This document shows, piece after piece, positions 41,633-49,679 of a stretch of DNA of 64,000 nucleotides. How positions within the stretch are numbered: the first letter of the stretch is position 1; each line of letters starts with the position of its first letter. The notes beneath the pieces were generated by a model that worked only from the letters and a program-made list of their open reading frames with translations, was not told the origin of the DNA and made no database searches. The stretch is from Micromonospora sp. BL4 (GTDB lineage: Bacteria > Actinomycetota > Actinomycetes > Mycobacteriales > Micromonosporaceae). The stretch covers positions 22,168 through 86,167 of the forward strand of contig NZ_RCVJ01000070.1 in NCBI RefSeq assembly GCF_003667505.1, given 5' to 3'. The translations under genes and the position numbers were made by a program.

Positions 41633-41664
41633 GGGCCGCCCCGTGTTGCTGACCGGGGCGGCCC
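41633..41664. terminator. Bidirectional hairpin terminator
   Basis: An 11-bp perfect stem GGGCCGCCCCG/CGGGGCGGCCC with a 10-nt loop, between the convergent CoA lyase and DUF4190 genes. Confidence 0.8.
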
Positions 41665-41671
41665 GCCGGAC

Positions 41672-42184
41672 TCAGTAGGTGCCGCTGTCGTAGCTGGACG
41701 GATCCTGGTTGGCCAACCAGACGAAGAAGATCACGATAGCGATGGTGGCCAGCACCGCCAGGGCGGTGGCGATCCAGCCCACGATGATGCCGGCGGTGGC
41801 GAAGCCCTCGCCGCCCTCGCCGCGCTCCCTGATCTGCTTACGGGACACGTGGCCGAGGATCGCGCCGACCGCGCCGATGTAGCCGCCGAGGCCGTAGCCG
41901 CAGAGGCCGAGGGCGCCGATGATCGCGACGACCATCGCGGCGATGGCCAGGCCGTTCTGCTTCGGCGCCGGCGGGTACCCGTAACCCGGGTAGCCGACCG
42001 GCGGGTAGCCGTACGGGCCGGCCTGGGCCGGCGGCATGGTGCCGGCGTACGGGTCGGTCGCCGGGTACGGGTTCGTCGGCTGGGCGGGAACCGGTTGGCC
42101 ACCCACCACGAGGGTGGGATCGCCGAACTGCTGACCCGACGAGGCCGGGTCCTGCCAGCCGCCGGGGGGCGGGGGATTGGTCAT
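41672..42184 (-). CDS. DUF4190 membrane protein with Pro/Gly/Tyr-rich tail
   Basis: 170 residues. The first 85 are disordered and rich in Pro, Gly and Tyr (YGYPPVGYPGYGYPP). Two membrane helices follow (LAIAAMVVAIIGALGLCGYGLGG and ATAGIIVGWIATALAVLATIAIVIFFVWL), separated by the DUF4190 motif GAILGHVSRKQIRERGEGGEGFA. The ATG is preceded by GGAGAA. A close relative lies at 43242-43778. The function of the family is unknown, although the layout is common in actinobacterial envelopes. Confidence 0.88.
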   Translation of the reverse strand: MTNPPPPGGWQDPASSGQQFGDPTLVVGGQPVPAQPTNPYPATDPYAGTMPPAQAGPYGYPPVGYPGYGYPPAPKQNGLAIAAMVVAIIGALGLCGYGLGGYIGAVGAILGHVSRKQIRERGEGGEGFATAGIIVGWIATALAVLATIAIVIFFVWLANQDPSSYDSGTY

Positions 42185-42449
42185 GCGATTCTCCGTCAGG
42201 TCGGGTGCGCCGTCAGGGTAGCCAGCGGCGACCAAACCCGATGCCCCCGCTCCCGGGTGCCGCGTTGCCCGGGCCCGTCCGACCGGGCAGGATCCTGGCA
42301 TGGCAATGGATGCGCGCGCCGCCGATCGTTCCGGTAGTCGACCGAGACGGGACGTCAGCCGCCCGGGCGCCGGCCGGCGCGGCCGTGCGGCCACACCGTC
42401 CGGAGTCCCCGGCGCGGACGAGCCGGTCGCGCTCGCCGACCCGGTGACC

Positions 42450-43205
42450 ATGCGGCTCGACGGGCGGGTCGCCCTGGTGACCGGTGCCGGCAGCCCGGAC
42501 GGCATCGGGTACGCCACCGCCCGCCGGCTGAGCGACCTGGGCGCCCGGGTGGCCATCGTCTCGACCACGCGGCGCATCCACGAGCGCGCCGGCGAGCTGG
42601 GCGTGACCGGTTTCGTGGCGGACCTGACCGACGAGTCCGAGGTCGGCGCGCTGGCGGACGCGGTCGCCGAGCAGTTGGGTGACGTCGAGGTGCTCGTCAA
42701 CAACGCCGGCCTCGCCAGCCGGGCCAGCCCGGAGGTGCTGCGACCGGTCGCGCAGCTGACCTACGACGAGTGGCGTGGCGAGATCGACCGCAACCTGACC
42801 ACCGCTTTCCTGTGCAGCCGCGCGTTCATCGGTGGGATGGCCGAGCGGGGCTGGGGGCGGATCGTCAACCTCGCGGCCACCGCCGGCCCGGTCAACGCCC
42901 TGCCCACCGAGGCCGCGTACGCGGCGGCGAAGGCCGGGGTGGTCGGGCTGACCAGGGCACTGGCCATGGAGATGATCGCCGACGGGGTGACCGTGAACGC
43001 GGTGGCGCCCGGCACCATCTACACGGCCGCGTCCACAATGGCGGAGATCAAGCAGGGACTGGGCACCCCGGTCGGCCGACCCGGCACCCCGGACGAGGTC
43101 GCCGCCGCCATCAGCTTCCTCTGCTCGCCGGCCGCCTCGTACATCACCGGGCAGATGCTGGTGGTGGACGGCGGTAACAGCGTCCGCGAGGCCCGGTTCC
43201 GCTGA
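42450..43205 (+). CDS. Short-chain dehydrogenase/reductase (FabG-like)
   Basis: 251 residues. [19 protein letters not shown] near 9-27 is the cofactor loop, LVNNAGLAS the NNAG motif, the catalytic Ser/Thr region is IVNLAATAG, the Tyr-Lys pair is YAAAKAG, and APGTIYTAA with MLVVDGG closes the fold. Note Ala-Thr in place of the usual Ser-Ser, which could weaken or alter the catalytic Ser. The ATG at 42450 begins the fold normally; an ATG at 42300 in frame would add 50 residues of Arg/Gly-rich, non-family sequence. The substrate is unknown. Confidence 0.88.
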   Translation: MRLDGRVALVTGAGSPDGIGYATARRLSDLGARVAIVSTTRRIHERAGELGVTGFVADLTDESEVGALADAVAEQLGDVEVLVNNAGLASRASPEVLRPVAQLTYDEWRGEIDRNLTTAFLCSRAFIGGMAERGWGRIVNLAATAGPVNALPTEAAYAAAKAGVVGLTRALAMEMIADGVTVNAVAPGTIYTAASTMAEIKQGLGTPVGRPGTPDEVAAAISFLCSPAASYITGQMLVVDGGNSVREARFR

Positions 43206-43241
43206 CCGGTCAGGTCCACGGTGGAGGGCTTCCGCCGTCGT

Positions 43242-43778
43242 TCAGTAGCCGCCGCTGTCGCCGGTGTTGCCGATGAGGATCAGGGCCAGCCAGCCACAGC
43301 AGGCCAGCAGGGTGAGCCCGGTGAAGACGTAGCCGAGGATCAGGCCCCAGGTGGCGAGCTGGTCGCCCTCCTCGCCGCTGGTGCGGATCTGCCGCTTGGC
43401 CACATGGCCGAGCACCGCGCCGGCCGGGGGGAACACGAAGGCGAACACCAGCGACAGGATCGCCAGCACGTTGGTGCCCCGACCCGGTCCCGACGAGGGA
43501 GGGCCGTACTGCCCGTAGGGGCCCTGCGGCGGGTACGGCGGCTGTTGCCCCCAGTGCGCCGGCTGGTGCGGCCTCTGCTGCTCGTACGGCGACGGGTCGT
43601 CCGCCGGCGGCCCGTACGGCGAGCGCTCGGGCGGCCCGAAGGCCGACTGGTCCGGCGGCGGCGCGTACGGCGACTGGCCGGGCGGCGGCGGCGCGTACGG
43701 CGACTGGTCCCGCGGTGGCTCGTAGGGTGACGGCGGCTGCTCGTCTCCGGGTGGTCCCGACGGCGGCGGGTAGCTCAC
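43242..43778 (-). CDS. DUF4190 membrane protein with QSPYAPPP repeats
   Basis: 178 residues. The N-terminal 100 are a low-complexity tail with QSPYAPPPPG and related units, then two membrane helices (NVLAILSLVFAFVFPPAGAVLGHVA and TWGLILGYVFTGLTLLACCGWLALILI) around the DUF4190 motif AVLGHVAKRQIRTSGEEGDQLA. The GTG follows GGAGGAGGA. Paralogue of the protein at 41672-42184, on the same strand, with a plus-strand SDR gene between them. Function unknown. Confidence 0.88.
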   Translation of the reverse strand: MSYPPPSGPPGDEQPPSPYEPPRDQSPYAPPPPGQSPYAPPPDQSAFGPPERSPYGPPADDPSPYEQQRPHQPAHWGQQPPYPPQGPYGQYGPPSSGPGRGTNVLAILSLVFAFVFPPAGAVLGHVAKRQIRTSGEEGDQLATWGLILGYVFTGLTLLACCGWLALILIGNTGDSGGY

Positions 43779-43955
43779 GGCTGTCCTCCTCCTGCCGGTG
43801 CCGGAAAAGTCCCTCTTGCCGGACGCTACCCGCAGCGGTGAACCTTTTCACAGCGGTTGTGTGGACTGGTCACCTTGGCCTCGCCGGCTCCGGAGACCGA
43901 TACTGACCCAGCGTTCAGTTACCCATGAGTAGTGCGCTGATCCCCGGAGGCTGAG

Positions 43956-45152
43956 ATGGCTCGACTCGCCCAGACGCCCGGCCTGACCGATGTACAGCGG
44001 TCGATCCTGGAGACCGTCCGGGAGTTCGCCGACAAGGAGATCATCCCGCACGCTCAGCGGCTGGAGCACGCCGACGAATACCCCACCGACATCCTCGACG
44101 GGATGCGTGAGATGGGGCTGTTCGGCCTCACCATCGACGAGGAGTACGGCGGCCTCGGCGAGTCGCTGCTCACCTACGCGCTGGTGGTGGAGCAGCTGTC
44201 CCGAGGCTGGATGTCGATCTCCGGCATCGTCAACACCCACTTCATCGTGGCGTACCTGATCTCCCAGCACGGCTCGGCCGAGCAGAAGGCGCGTCTGCTG
44301 CCGAAGATGGCCACCGGCGAGGTACGCGGCGCGTTCTCCATGTCCGAGCCGGAGACCGGCTCCGACGTCTCGGCCATCAAGTCCCGGGCCGTCCGCGACG
44401 GCGACCGGTACGTGCTCAACGGGCAGAAGATGTGGCTGACCAACGGGGCGTACTCCTCCGTGGTGGCCACCCTGGTCAAGACCGACACCGGCGCCGAGTC
44501 GGTGTACGGCAACATGAGCACGTTCCTGCTGGAGAAGGAGCCGGGCTTCGGCGAGACCGCACCCGGACTGACCATCCCCGGCAAGATCGACAAGATGGGT
44601 TACAAGGGCGTCGAGACCACCGAGATGGTGCTCGACGGGGTGACCGTGCCCGACTCAGCGATCCTCGGCGGAGCCGACAAGGTGGGCCGGGGCTTCTACC
44701 AGATGATGGACGGCATCGAGGTCGGCCGGGTCAACGTGGCCGCCCGAGCCTGCGGCATCTCCATCCGGGCCTTCGAATTGGCGGTCAGCTACGCCCAGCA
44801 GCGCAAGACCTTCGGCCAGCCCCTCGCCAAGCACCAGGCCATCGCCTTCAAGCTCGCCGAGATGGGCACGAAGATCGAGGCCGCCCACGCCCTCATGGTC
44901 AACGCCGCCCGACTAAAGGATGCCGGCCAGCGCAACGACGTCGAGGCCGGCATGGCCAAGCTGCTCGCCTCGGAATACTGCGCCGAGGTCGTGCAGGAGG
45001 CGTTCCGCATCCACGGCGGCTACGGCTACTCCAAGGAGTACGAGATCGAGCGGCTGATGCGGGAGGCTCCCTTCCTGCTCATCGGCGAGGGCACCTCCGA
45101 GATCCAGAAGACCATCATCTCCCGCGGCCTCCTCAAGGAGTACAAGCTCTAA
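43956..45152 (+). CDS. Acyl-CoA dehydrogenase
   Basis: 398 residues, FAD-dependent oxidation of an acyl-CoA to the 2-enoyl-CoA. FSMSEPETGSDVSAIKSRAV near 130-149 and MWLTNGAYSSVVATLVKTD near 160-178 are the flavin and CoA signatures, RKTFGQPLAKHQAIAFKLAEM near 284-304 belongs to the third domain, and the catalytic Glu is expected in LIGEGTSEIQ near 380. CCGGAGG precedes the ATG. It may belong functionally with the CoA lyase upstream and the MaoC hydratase downstream (leucine or C5-dicarboxylate CoA metabolism), but they are not one operon. Confidence 0.94.
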   Translation: MARLAQTPGLTDVQRSILETVREFADKEIIPHAQRLEHADEYPTDILDGMREMGLFGLTIDEEYGGLGESLLTYALVVEQLSRGWMSISGIVNTHFIVAYLISQHGSAEQKARLLPKMATGEVRGAFSMSEPETGSDVSAIKSRAVRDGDRYVLNGQKMWLTNGAYSSVVATLVKTDTGAESVYGNMSTFLLEKEPGFGETAPGLTIPGKIDKMGYKGVETTEMVLDGVTVPDSAILGGADKVGRGFYQMMDGIEVGRVNVAARACGISIRAFELAVSYAQQRKTFGQPLAKHQAIAFKLAEMGTKIEAAHALMVNAARLKDAGQRNDVEAGMAKLLASEYCAEVVQEAFRIHGGYGYSKEYEIERLMREAPFLLIGEGTSEIQKTIISRGLLKEYKL

Positions 45153-45176
45153 CCCCAGGCCCGCGGCACGCCCTCG

Positions 45177-45259
45177 CCCCGTCGATCATGAAGTTGTGGT
45201 GGGGGACGAACGCGGTGAAGCGCCCCGAATCCGGCACCACGACTCCATGATCGACGGGG
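45177..45259. repeat. Long imperfect inverted repeat between convergent genes
   Basis: Two 25-nt arms (45177-45201 and 45235-45259) differing at two positions, with a 33-nt loop. The outer 14 bp, CCCCGTCGATCATG/CATGATCGACGGGG, are perfect. CCGTCGATCATG with TTGTGG is, from memory, a recurring intergenic element in Micromonospora and Salinispora; it probably also works as a terminator for the two convergent genes. Confidence 0.7.
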
Positions 45260-45277
45260 GCTACGGCTGGCGCGGGG

Positions 45278-45685
45278 TCAGGCTGGGCGGGTCAGGTTGG
45301 CGGCGGCGCGTTCGATGATGAGGCAGCGGTCCTCGACGTAGTCCATGCCGGCCTCCTCGGCGATCCGGCGCGCCTCGGCCGAGACGATGCCCAGCTGCAA
45401 CCAGGCGGCCGGGGCGCCGATCGCCGCCGCGTCCCGGACCACCTGCACGGCGTCGGCCGCCGGCCGGAACACGTCGACCAGGTCGACCGGGTGGGGGATG
45501 TCGGCCAGCGTCGGGTAGGCCCGCTCACCGAAGAGCTCGTCGACGGTGGGGTTGACCGGGATGATCCGCCAGCCGTACTGCTGCATCTGCAACGGCACGC
45601 CGTGCGCGGCCTTGCTGGGGTCGCGGGACGCGCCCACGACGGCGATCACGGCGGAGTCGGCGAGGATCTGCTGAGCGGTACGCAC
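45278..45685 (-). CDS. CoA-binding domain protein (YccU-like)
   Basis: 135 residues, Rossmann fold. ADSAVIAVVGASRDPSKAAHGVP near 10-32 holds the nucleotide loop, IIPVNPTVDELFGERAYPTLADIP the second strand region, and APAAWLQLGIVSAEARRIAEEAGMDYVEDRCLIIE the C-terminal half with the conserved Cys. Homologues bind CoA, and their role is uncertain. GTG lies 6 nt after TACAGT (leaderless). Confidence 0.9.
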   Translation of the reverse strand: MRTAQQILADSAVIAVVGASRDPSKAAHGVPLQMQQYGWRIIPVNPTVDELFGERAYPTLADIPHPVDLVDVFRPAADAVQVVRDAAAIGAPAAWLQLGIVSAEARRIAEEAGMDYVEDRCLIIERAAANLTRPA

Positions 45686-45711
45686 CCGCCGACTGTAGCG
45701 CCGCCCCCGGC

Positions 45712-46758
45712 CTACAGCAGGGTCAGCTGCTCGGCGGCCGGTGGTGGCGGTGGCTCGGGCAGGCTGCGGTTGTCGCCCTGCTCACCACGGTGCAGCCCGT
45801 GCCGGCGGGCCGCGATCCGCACCCGCGCGGTCAGCTCCCGCTGGTACGGCTGCGGCGCGTAGGAGCCGGCCCGGTAGAGCTCGCGGTAGCGGGGCACGAG
45901 GTGCGGGTGCTCCCGGGCCAGCCAGCCGGCGTACCACTCCCGGGCGCCGGGACGTAGGTGCAGGGCCAGCGGCGTCACGCTGCTCGCCCCGGCGGCGGCG
46001 ATCGCCGACACCGTCGCGTCGATGGACTCGTCGCTGTCGCTGAGACCGGGCAGGATCGGGGCCATCAGCACTCCGACGGGAAAGCCTGCGTCGGCGAGCG
46101 CCCGGACCGCGTCCAGCCGGCGGCGTGGGTGCGGCGTGCCCGGCTCGACGGTGCGCCACAGCTGCTCGTCGACGAAGCCCACCGAGAAGGAGATGCCGAC
46201 CCTGGTCACCTCGGCGGCCTCGCGCAGCAGCGGCAGGTCCCGCAGGATCAGCGTGCCCTTGGTCAGGATCGAGAACGGGTTGGCGAAGTCCCGTAGGGCC
46301 GCGATGATCTGCGGCATCAGCCGGTAACGGCCCTCGGCGCGCTGGTAGCAGTCCACGTTGGTGCCCATCGCCACGTGCGCGCCCCGCCATCTCGGCGCGG
46401 CCAGCTCCCGCCGGACCAGCTCGCCGGCGTTGACCTTGACGATCACCTTCCGGTCGAAGTCCGCCCCGGCGTCGAGGTCGAGATAAGTATGAGTGTTTCT
46501 CGCGAAGCAATAGCGGCATGCATGAGAGCAGCCCCGGTAAGGGTTGATCGTCCACTCGAACGGGACGCGGGACTGCCCGGGCACGCGGTTGATGATGGAC
46601 TTGGCCTGCACCTCGTAGAAGGTCATCCCGGCGAACTCGGGGGTGTCGAAGGTGCGGGCAACGGCGCCGGGCAGCGCCAGCGGCAGGGGTGGCGTCGCTG
46701 GCGCTGCCCGCTCGGGGTCTCCCTCAACCGGGGGAGCGGTGAGGTTGTCCCAGCGCAT
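45712..46758 (-). CDS. Rv2578c-type radical SAM protein, SPL/photolyase-like
   Basis: 348 residues. The [4Fe-4S] motif is CSHACRYCFAR (Cys77, Cys81, Cys84). TINPYRGCSHACRYC with AMGTNVDCYQRAEGRYRLMP is typical of the Rv2578c family, related to spore photoproduct lyase and often annotated as DNA-repair photolyase-like. VGISFSVGF and HLRPGAREWYAGWL are other family blocks. The ATG at 46758 was chosen because the longer frame would run through the SOS box just upstream. A near-perfect LexA site at 46768-46783, 9 nt before the ATG, argues for induction by DNA damage. The substrate lesion is unknown. Confidence 0.88.
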   Translation of the reverse strand: MRWDNLTAPPVEGDPERAAPATPPLPLALPGAVARTFDTPEFAGMTFYEVQAKSIINRVPGQSRVPFEWTINPYRGCSHACRYCFARNTHTYLDLDAGADFDRKVIVKVNAGELVRRELAAPRWRGAHVAMGTNVDCYQRAEGRYRLMPQIIAALRDFANPFSILTKGTLILRDLPLLREAAEVTRVGISFSVGFVDEQLWRTVEPGTPHPRRRLDAVRALADAGFPVGVLMAPILPGLSDSDESIDATVSAIAAAGASSVTPLALHLRPGAREWYAGWLAREHPHLVPRYRELYRAGSYAPQPYQRELTARVRIAARRHGLHRGEQGDNRSLPEPPPPPAAEQLTLL

Positions 46759-46767
46759 GGACACTAT

Positions 46768-46783
46768 TCGAACACGTGTACGA
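46768..46783 (-). promoter_or_regulatory. LexA/SOS box
   Basis: TCGAACACGTGTACGA, one base from the Gram-positive consensus TCGAAC-N4-GTTCGA, at the promoter of the radical SAM gene. The M. tuberculosis orthologue Rv2578c is, as I recall, also in the LexA regulon. Confidence 0.85.
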
Positions 46784-46850
46784 GCGAAGCGCAAGTGACC
46801 CGCCGGACACCCGTGACTGATCGTCGGTCCGGCGGGGGAGGATGGACAGC

Positions 46851-47270
46851 ATGAAGACGTCGACCTTCGTCTACGACGGGGACTGCGCGTTCTGCACGAC
46901 CTGTGCGGAGTTCATCGAACGCCGGATTCCCACCGCCGCGCAGGTGGTGCCCTGGCAGTTCGCCAATCTCGACGCGCTCGGCCTCACGGCCGCCGAGTGC
47001 GAGGAGGCCGTGCAGTGGGTCGGCGCGGACGGCTCCCGCGCCGCCGGGCCGGACGCCATCGCGAAGCTGCTCGCCGCGAGCGGCCCGTTCTGGCGGGTCG
47101 CCGGGGCCGGCCTGCGGTTTCCGCCGGCCCGCGCGGCGGCCTGGCCCGTGTACCGCTGGGTGGCGCGCAACCGGCATCGTCTGCCGGGCGGCACGGCGGC
47201 CTGTTCCCTCCCGCAGGAGGCCCGGGAGCGGCTCTACGGCCCGGCCGGTCGCCCAACCACCGGAGCCTGA
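46851..47270 (+). CDS. DCC1-family thiol-disulfide oxidoreductase-like protein (DUF393)
   Basis: 139 residues. The signature FVYDGDCAFCTTCAEF holds DXDC and CXXC (Cys12, Cys15) plus a third Cys18, at the start of a thioredoxin-like fold; PVYRWVARNRHRLPG is the usual C-terminal part. ATG at 46851 with GGGGGAGGA about 9 nt upstream; the ATG at 46842 is too close to it. The frame overlaps the end of the convergent HTTM gene by 37 nt. DUF393 and HTTM domains occur together or fused in many genomes, so the pair probably cooperates. Confidence 0.88.
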   Translation: MKTSTFVYDGDCAFCTTCAEFIERRIPTAAQVVPWQFANLDALGLTAAECEEAVQWVGADGSRAAGPDAIAKLLAASGPFWRVAGAGLRFPPARAAAWPVYRWVARNRHRLPGGTAACSLPQEARERLYGPAGRPTTGA

Positions 47271-48175
47271 TCGTCGAGCGTCGCCCGGCCCGCGTCAGCC
47301 TCTGTCGGAGTGTCGGCGTGCGCCGGGGCGTCCGTCGTTGACCTGGGAGGTTCGCGGCCGGCGAGGCGGCGGGCCCAGAGCAGCGGGCGGACCCGCTCCA
47401 ACGGCAGGAAGCTGGTCATGGCGGCCAGGTGCGGCGCGAACGAGATGGTGATGGTCGCGATGGTGACAGCGTGGAACGAGTAGAAGAAGCCGACCATGGC
47501 CAGTCGCCAGCGGGGTGGCAGGAAGAAGACCACCGGGCTGAGCAGCTCGAACGCCACGATGCCGAACTGGGCGACGATCAGCAGGTACGGCACCTGGGCG
47601 ATGAGGTCCGCCAGGTCGGTGCCGCGCCGGATGATCGCCCGGGCCAGGACCGAGCCGGTCAGCCAGTCCAGCCCGCCGAAGCGCAGCTTGGCGAAGGCGG
47701 CGAGGAAGTACGTGCAGATCACCGCGATCTGGGTGACTCGTAGGGCCCAGCCGCCGGCCTCGGTGCGGGTGGTGTCGCCGTGCCGGGCGCGGCCGGCGGT
47801 CGGTAGGACGGCCAGCGCGACGAGCAGCCCGAACCGGTCGTGGTCGACCTTTCCGTAGCTCATCGCGATGATCATCCACTCCAGGTACAGCGCGCAGACC
47901 GTCCAGCCGAGCAGTCGGGGTGCCCGTCCGGTCGCGGCGAGGAGCGCGAGCACCAGCAACGACCAGAAGATCACCGCCACCAGCGCCGCTGTCGGCGTCG
48001 GCAGGTGGAGCAGGCGGCCGATCAGCAGCGGTTGGTAGAGATCGCCGGGCACGCTGACCCGGGTGCGTACCCAGGGGGTGAAGATCACCAGGTCGGCGGC
48101 GACGAAGAGGTAGATCACGGTTCGGAAGGCGGCGATGCGGCCGCGCGGCACCGCCTCGGTCAGCCAGCGGGTCAT
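47234..48175 (-). CDS. HTTM-domain (vitamin K-dependent carboxylase-like) membrane protein
   Basis: 313 residues with about six to eight membrane helices: AAFRTVIYLFVAADLVIF, TAALVAVIFWSLLVLALLAA, LLGWTVCALYLEWMIIAMSYGKVDHD, VTQIAVICTYFLAAFAKLRFGG, YLLIVAQFGIVAFELLSPVVFFL and GFFYSFHAVTIATITISF. KVDHDRFGLLV, FAKLRFGGLDWLTG and HAVTIATI with conserved His/Lys match HTTM domains, distant relatives of gamma-glutamyl carboxylase. It overlaps the upstream small secreted-protein gene by 4 nt. The reaction is unknown. Confidence 0.85.
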   Translation of the reverse strand: MTRWLTEAVPRGRIAAFRTVIYLFVAADLVIFTPWVRTRVSVPGDLYQPLLIGRLLHLPTPTAALVAVIFWSLLVLALLAATGRAPRLLGWTVCALYLEWMIIAMSYGKVDHDRFGLLVALAVLPTAGRARHGDTTRTEAGGWALRVTQIAVICTYFLAAFAKLRFGGLDWLTGSVLARAIIRRGTDLADLIAQVPYLLIVAQFGIVAFELLSPVVFFLPPRWRLAMVGFFYSFHAVTIATITISFAPHLAAMTSFLPLERVRPLLWARRLAGREPPRSTTDAPAHADTPTEADAGRATLDDQAPVVGRPAGP

Positions 48176-48612
48176 CGGGGTGCCTGCCAGCGGACGACGG
48201 TCTCATCGGTGTGCTGCCCGGTCGGCCGGCCGGCGCGGATGCCGTGCCACCGGATCACGATGCGGACCTCGACCAGCGCGGGGGCGTCCGGGTGGCGTTC
48301 GGCGTACGCGTCGGCGACCTCGGTGAGCAGCGTCGGGTCGGCGGCGTACCGGGCCTGCTGGCCCTCGATCTCGGCGCGGCGGATGCCGGTCGCGTTCTGG
48401 TCGAGGTCGATCACGTTCCCGGCGCTGTTCACTCCCTCGACGCGGGTGTCGGGAGCGGGTGCGTTCGCCGGGTTCGAGGTGGAGTACATCCGGAACGGGC
48501 CGAACGGGAAGTCGTCGTCGCTGCCCCAGAAGGTGCCAGCGACCAGCAGGGCGAGGCCGAGGGCGGTCGCGCCGAGCCGGGTGACGCGCCCGCGGGTGGT
48601 CAGGGTTTCCAT
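48172..48612 (-). CDS. Membrane-anchored or secreted partner of HTTM protein
   Basis: 146 residues. An N-terminal signal/anchor (ATALGLALLVAGTFWG) is followed by a conserved-looking block DDDFPFGPFRMYSTSNPANAP, then a soluble part with strands and one Trp-His (VRIVIRWHGI). The FPFGPFRMYS block is typical of short proteins encoded with HTTM genes in actinobacteria. Four-nt overlap with the HTTM gene shows tight coupling. TATCGT lies 9 nt before the ATG. Possibly the acceptor or a subunit; unproven. Confidence 0.7.
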   Translation of the reverse strand: METLTTRGRVTRLGATALGLALLVAGTFWGSDDDFPFGPFRMYSTSNPANAPAPDTRVEGVNSAGNVIDLDQNATGIRRAEIEGQQARYAADPTLLTEVADAYAERHPDAPALVEVRIVIRWHGIRAGRPTGQHTDETVVRWQAPR

Positions 48613-48715
48613 CGGGTCGTGACGATACGGGATGTACCGGCCGCGTCGGGTCCCACCGACGGGCAGTTCGACCTGCCCAGGAAGGTGATCATGCGGGTGC
48701 TTCCGGGGGGTACGA

Positions 48716-48748
48716 CGAAGGCCGGGCCCGTACCGGGCCCGGCCTTCG
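48716..48748 (-). terminator. Hairpin terminator of the thioredoxin gene
   Basis: A 15-bp perfect stem CGAAGGCCGGGCCCG/CGGGCCCGGCCTTCG with loop TAC, about 20 nt after the trxA stop. Confidence 0.88.
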
Positions 48749-48768
48749 CGTGTCGTCGTGTGGACGAC

Positions 48769-49131
48769 TCAGTGGTTGTGCTCGGCCAGCTGCTTACGAA
48801 CGTCGTCCATGTCCAGCGCCTCGACCTGCTCGATCAGGTTCTCCAGCGCGGACTCCGGGAGCGCGCCGGGCTGGGCGAAGACGATGACGCCGTCACGGAT
48901 CGCCATGATCGTGGGGATCGACCGGATGTCGAACTTGGCGCCCAGTTCCTGCTGCGCCTCGGTGTCGACCTTGCCGAAGACGATGTTCTGGTGCTTCTCC
49001 GAGGAGCGCTCGTAGACCGGGGCGAACCGCTTGCACGGACCACACCAGTCGGCCCAGAAGTCGACCAGGACGATGCCGTCGTTGCCGGTCACCTCGTCGA
49101 AGTTCGTCGAGGTCAGCTCAACGGTTGCCAT
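48769..49131 (-). CDS. trxA: Thioredoxin
   Basis: A 120-residue thioredoxin with the active site FWADWCGPCK (Cys30, Cys33), the buried Asp in VLVDF and the cis-Pro in IRSIPTIMA. It reduces protein disulfides in the cytoplasm with thioredoxin reductase. The C-terminal ten residues (MDDVRKQLAEHNH) extend the usual fold slightly. Monocistronic, with its own terminator; no reductase gene adjoins it. Confidence 0.95.
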   Translation of the reverse strand: MATVELTSTNFDEVTGNDGIVLVDFWADWCGPCKRFAPVYERSSEKHQNIVFGKVDTEAQQELGAKFDIRSIPTIMAIRDGVIVFAQPGALPESALENLIEQVEALDMDDVRKQLAEHNH

Positions 49132-49679
49132 TGCACTCTCCGATCACCGCGGTTTGTCTACGTCGCTTAGAACCAGGGCTGACCGTATCGAATTCCCGGG
49201 GGGTCGGGCACGAAACGTGCTGCGGGCTGCTCGCGGGCACCCAGGGTCATCGACTCGCGTCTGTGCGTCCCGACCTGCGGAACGCAAGTGCATGACGCAC
49301 TTGCGTGACCTGCCGTGATGGGAGCGTTTCCAGGGAGATCGACTCGATCGAGCGCTACGAATCGGTAACTTGCCCCTTGACAAGGACGTATCCGGCCTGC
49401 AGTGATCGCTGATCAACCCCGTTCTGATTACTTAGAGTAGTGTTACAAAAAGATAAATGTGACGCCGGTCTCTGTTGAACCTACGCTTCCGTAGGGCAGA
49501 ATTCTCCGCATCAGAGCGTGGGCGGCGGGTGCCGGGGAGGGCCCCGCCGCTCATTGCGTCTCCCCCCGAGCGAGTGACCGGTGTGACTTTTCCGCCGAGG
49601 TCGCGCCCCGGCGGTCGCCTTAACCACCGGTAAGGCATGCTGTGCCGAACTCCATCGCCGCCCGTCGAAGGGGACCAGG
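49132..49679. other. Gene-free stretch, possible small-RNA or complex promoter region
   Basis: About 550 bp without a credible gene. It contains a 10-bp stem ACGCAAGTGC/GCACTTGCGT (49282-49291, 49297-49306), TTGACA at 49377-49382, an AT-rich patch (about 49425-49465) with TAGAGT and TAGTGT, CCTACG/CGTAGG, a GCGGCGGG/CCCGCCGC stem (about 49527-49553) and a CCCCCC run. This is more structure than a simple promoter needs, so an untranslated leader or small RNA on the plus strand is possible. Confidence 0.4.

Noticed and set aside
42300..42449. N-terminal extension of the SDR gene
   Set aside because: The 50 extra residues are Arg/Gly-rich with weak codon bias and no relation to SDR proteins; ATG 42450 starts the fold.
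49420..49620. 6C RNA
   Set aside because: There is one CCCCCC run but not two matching stem-loops with C-rich loops, so the family cannot be supported.
49144..49638. Minus-strand frames between thioredoxin and MaoC
   Set aside because: Arg/Ser-rich composition, no ribosome site and no third-position bias.
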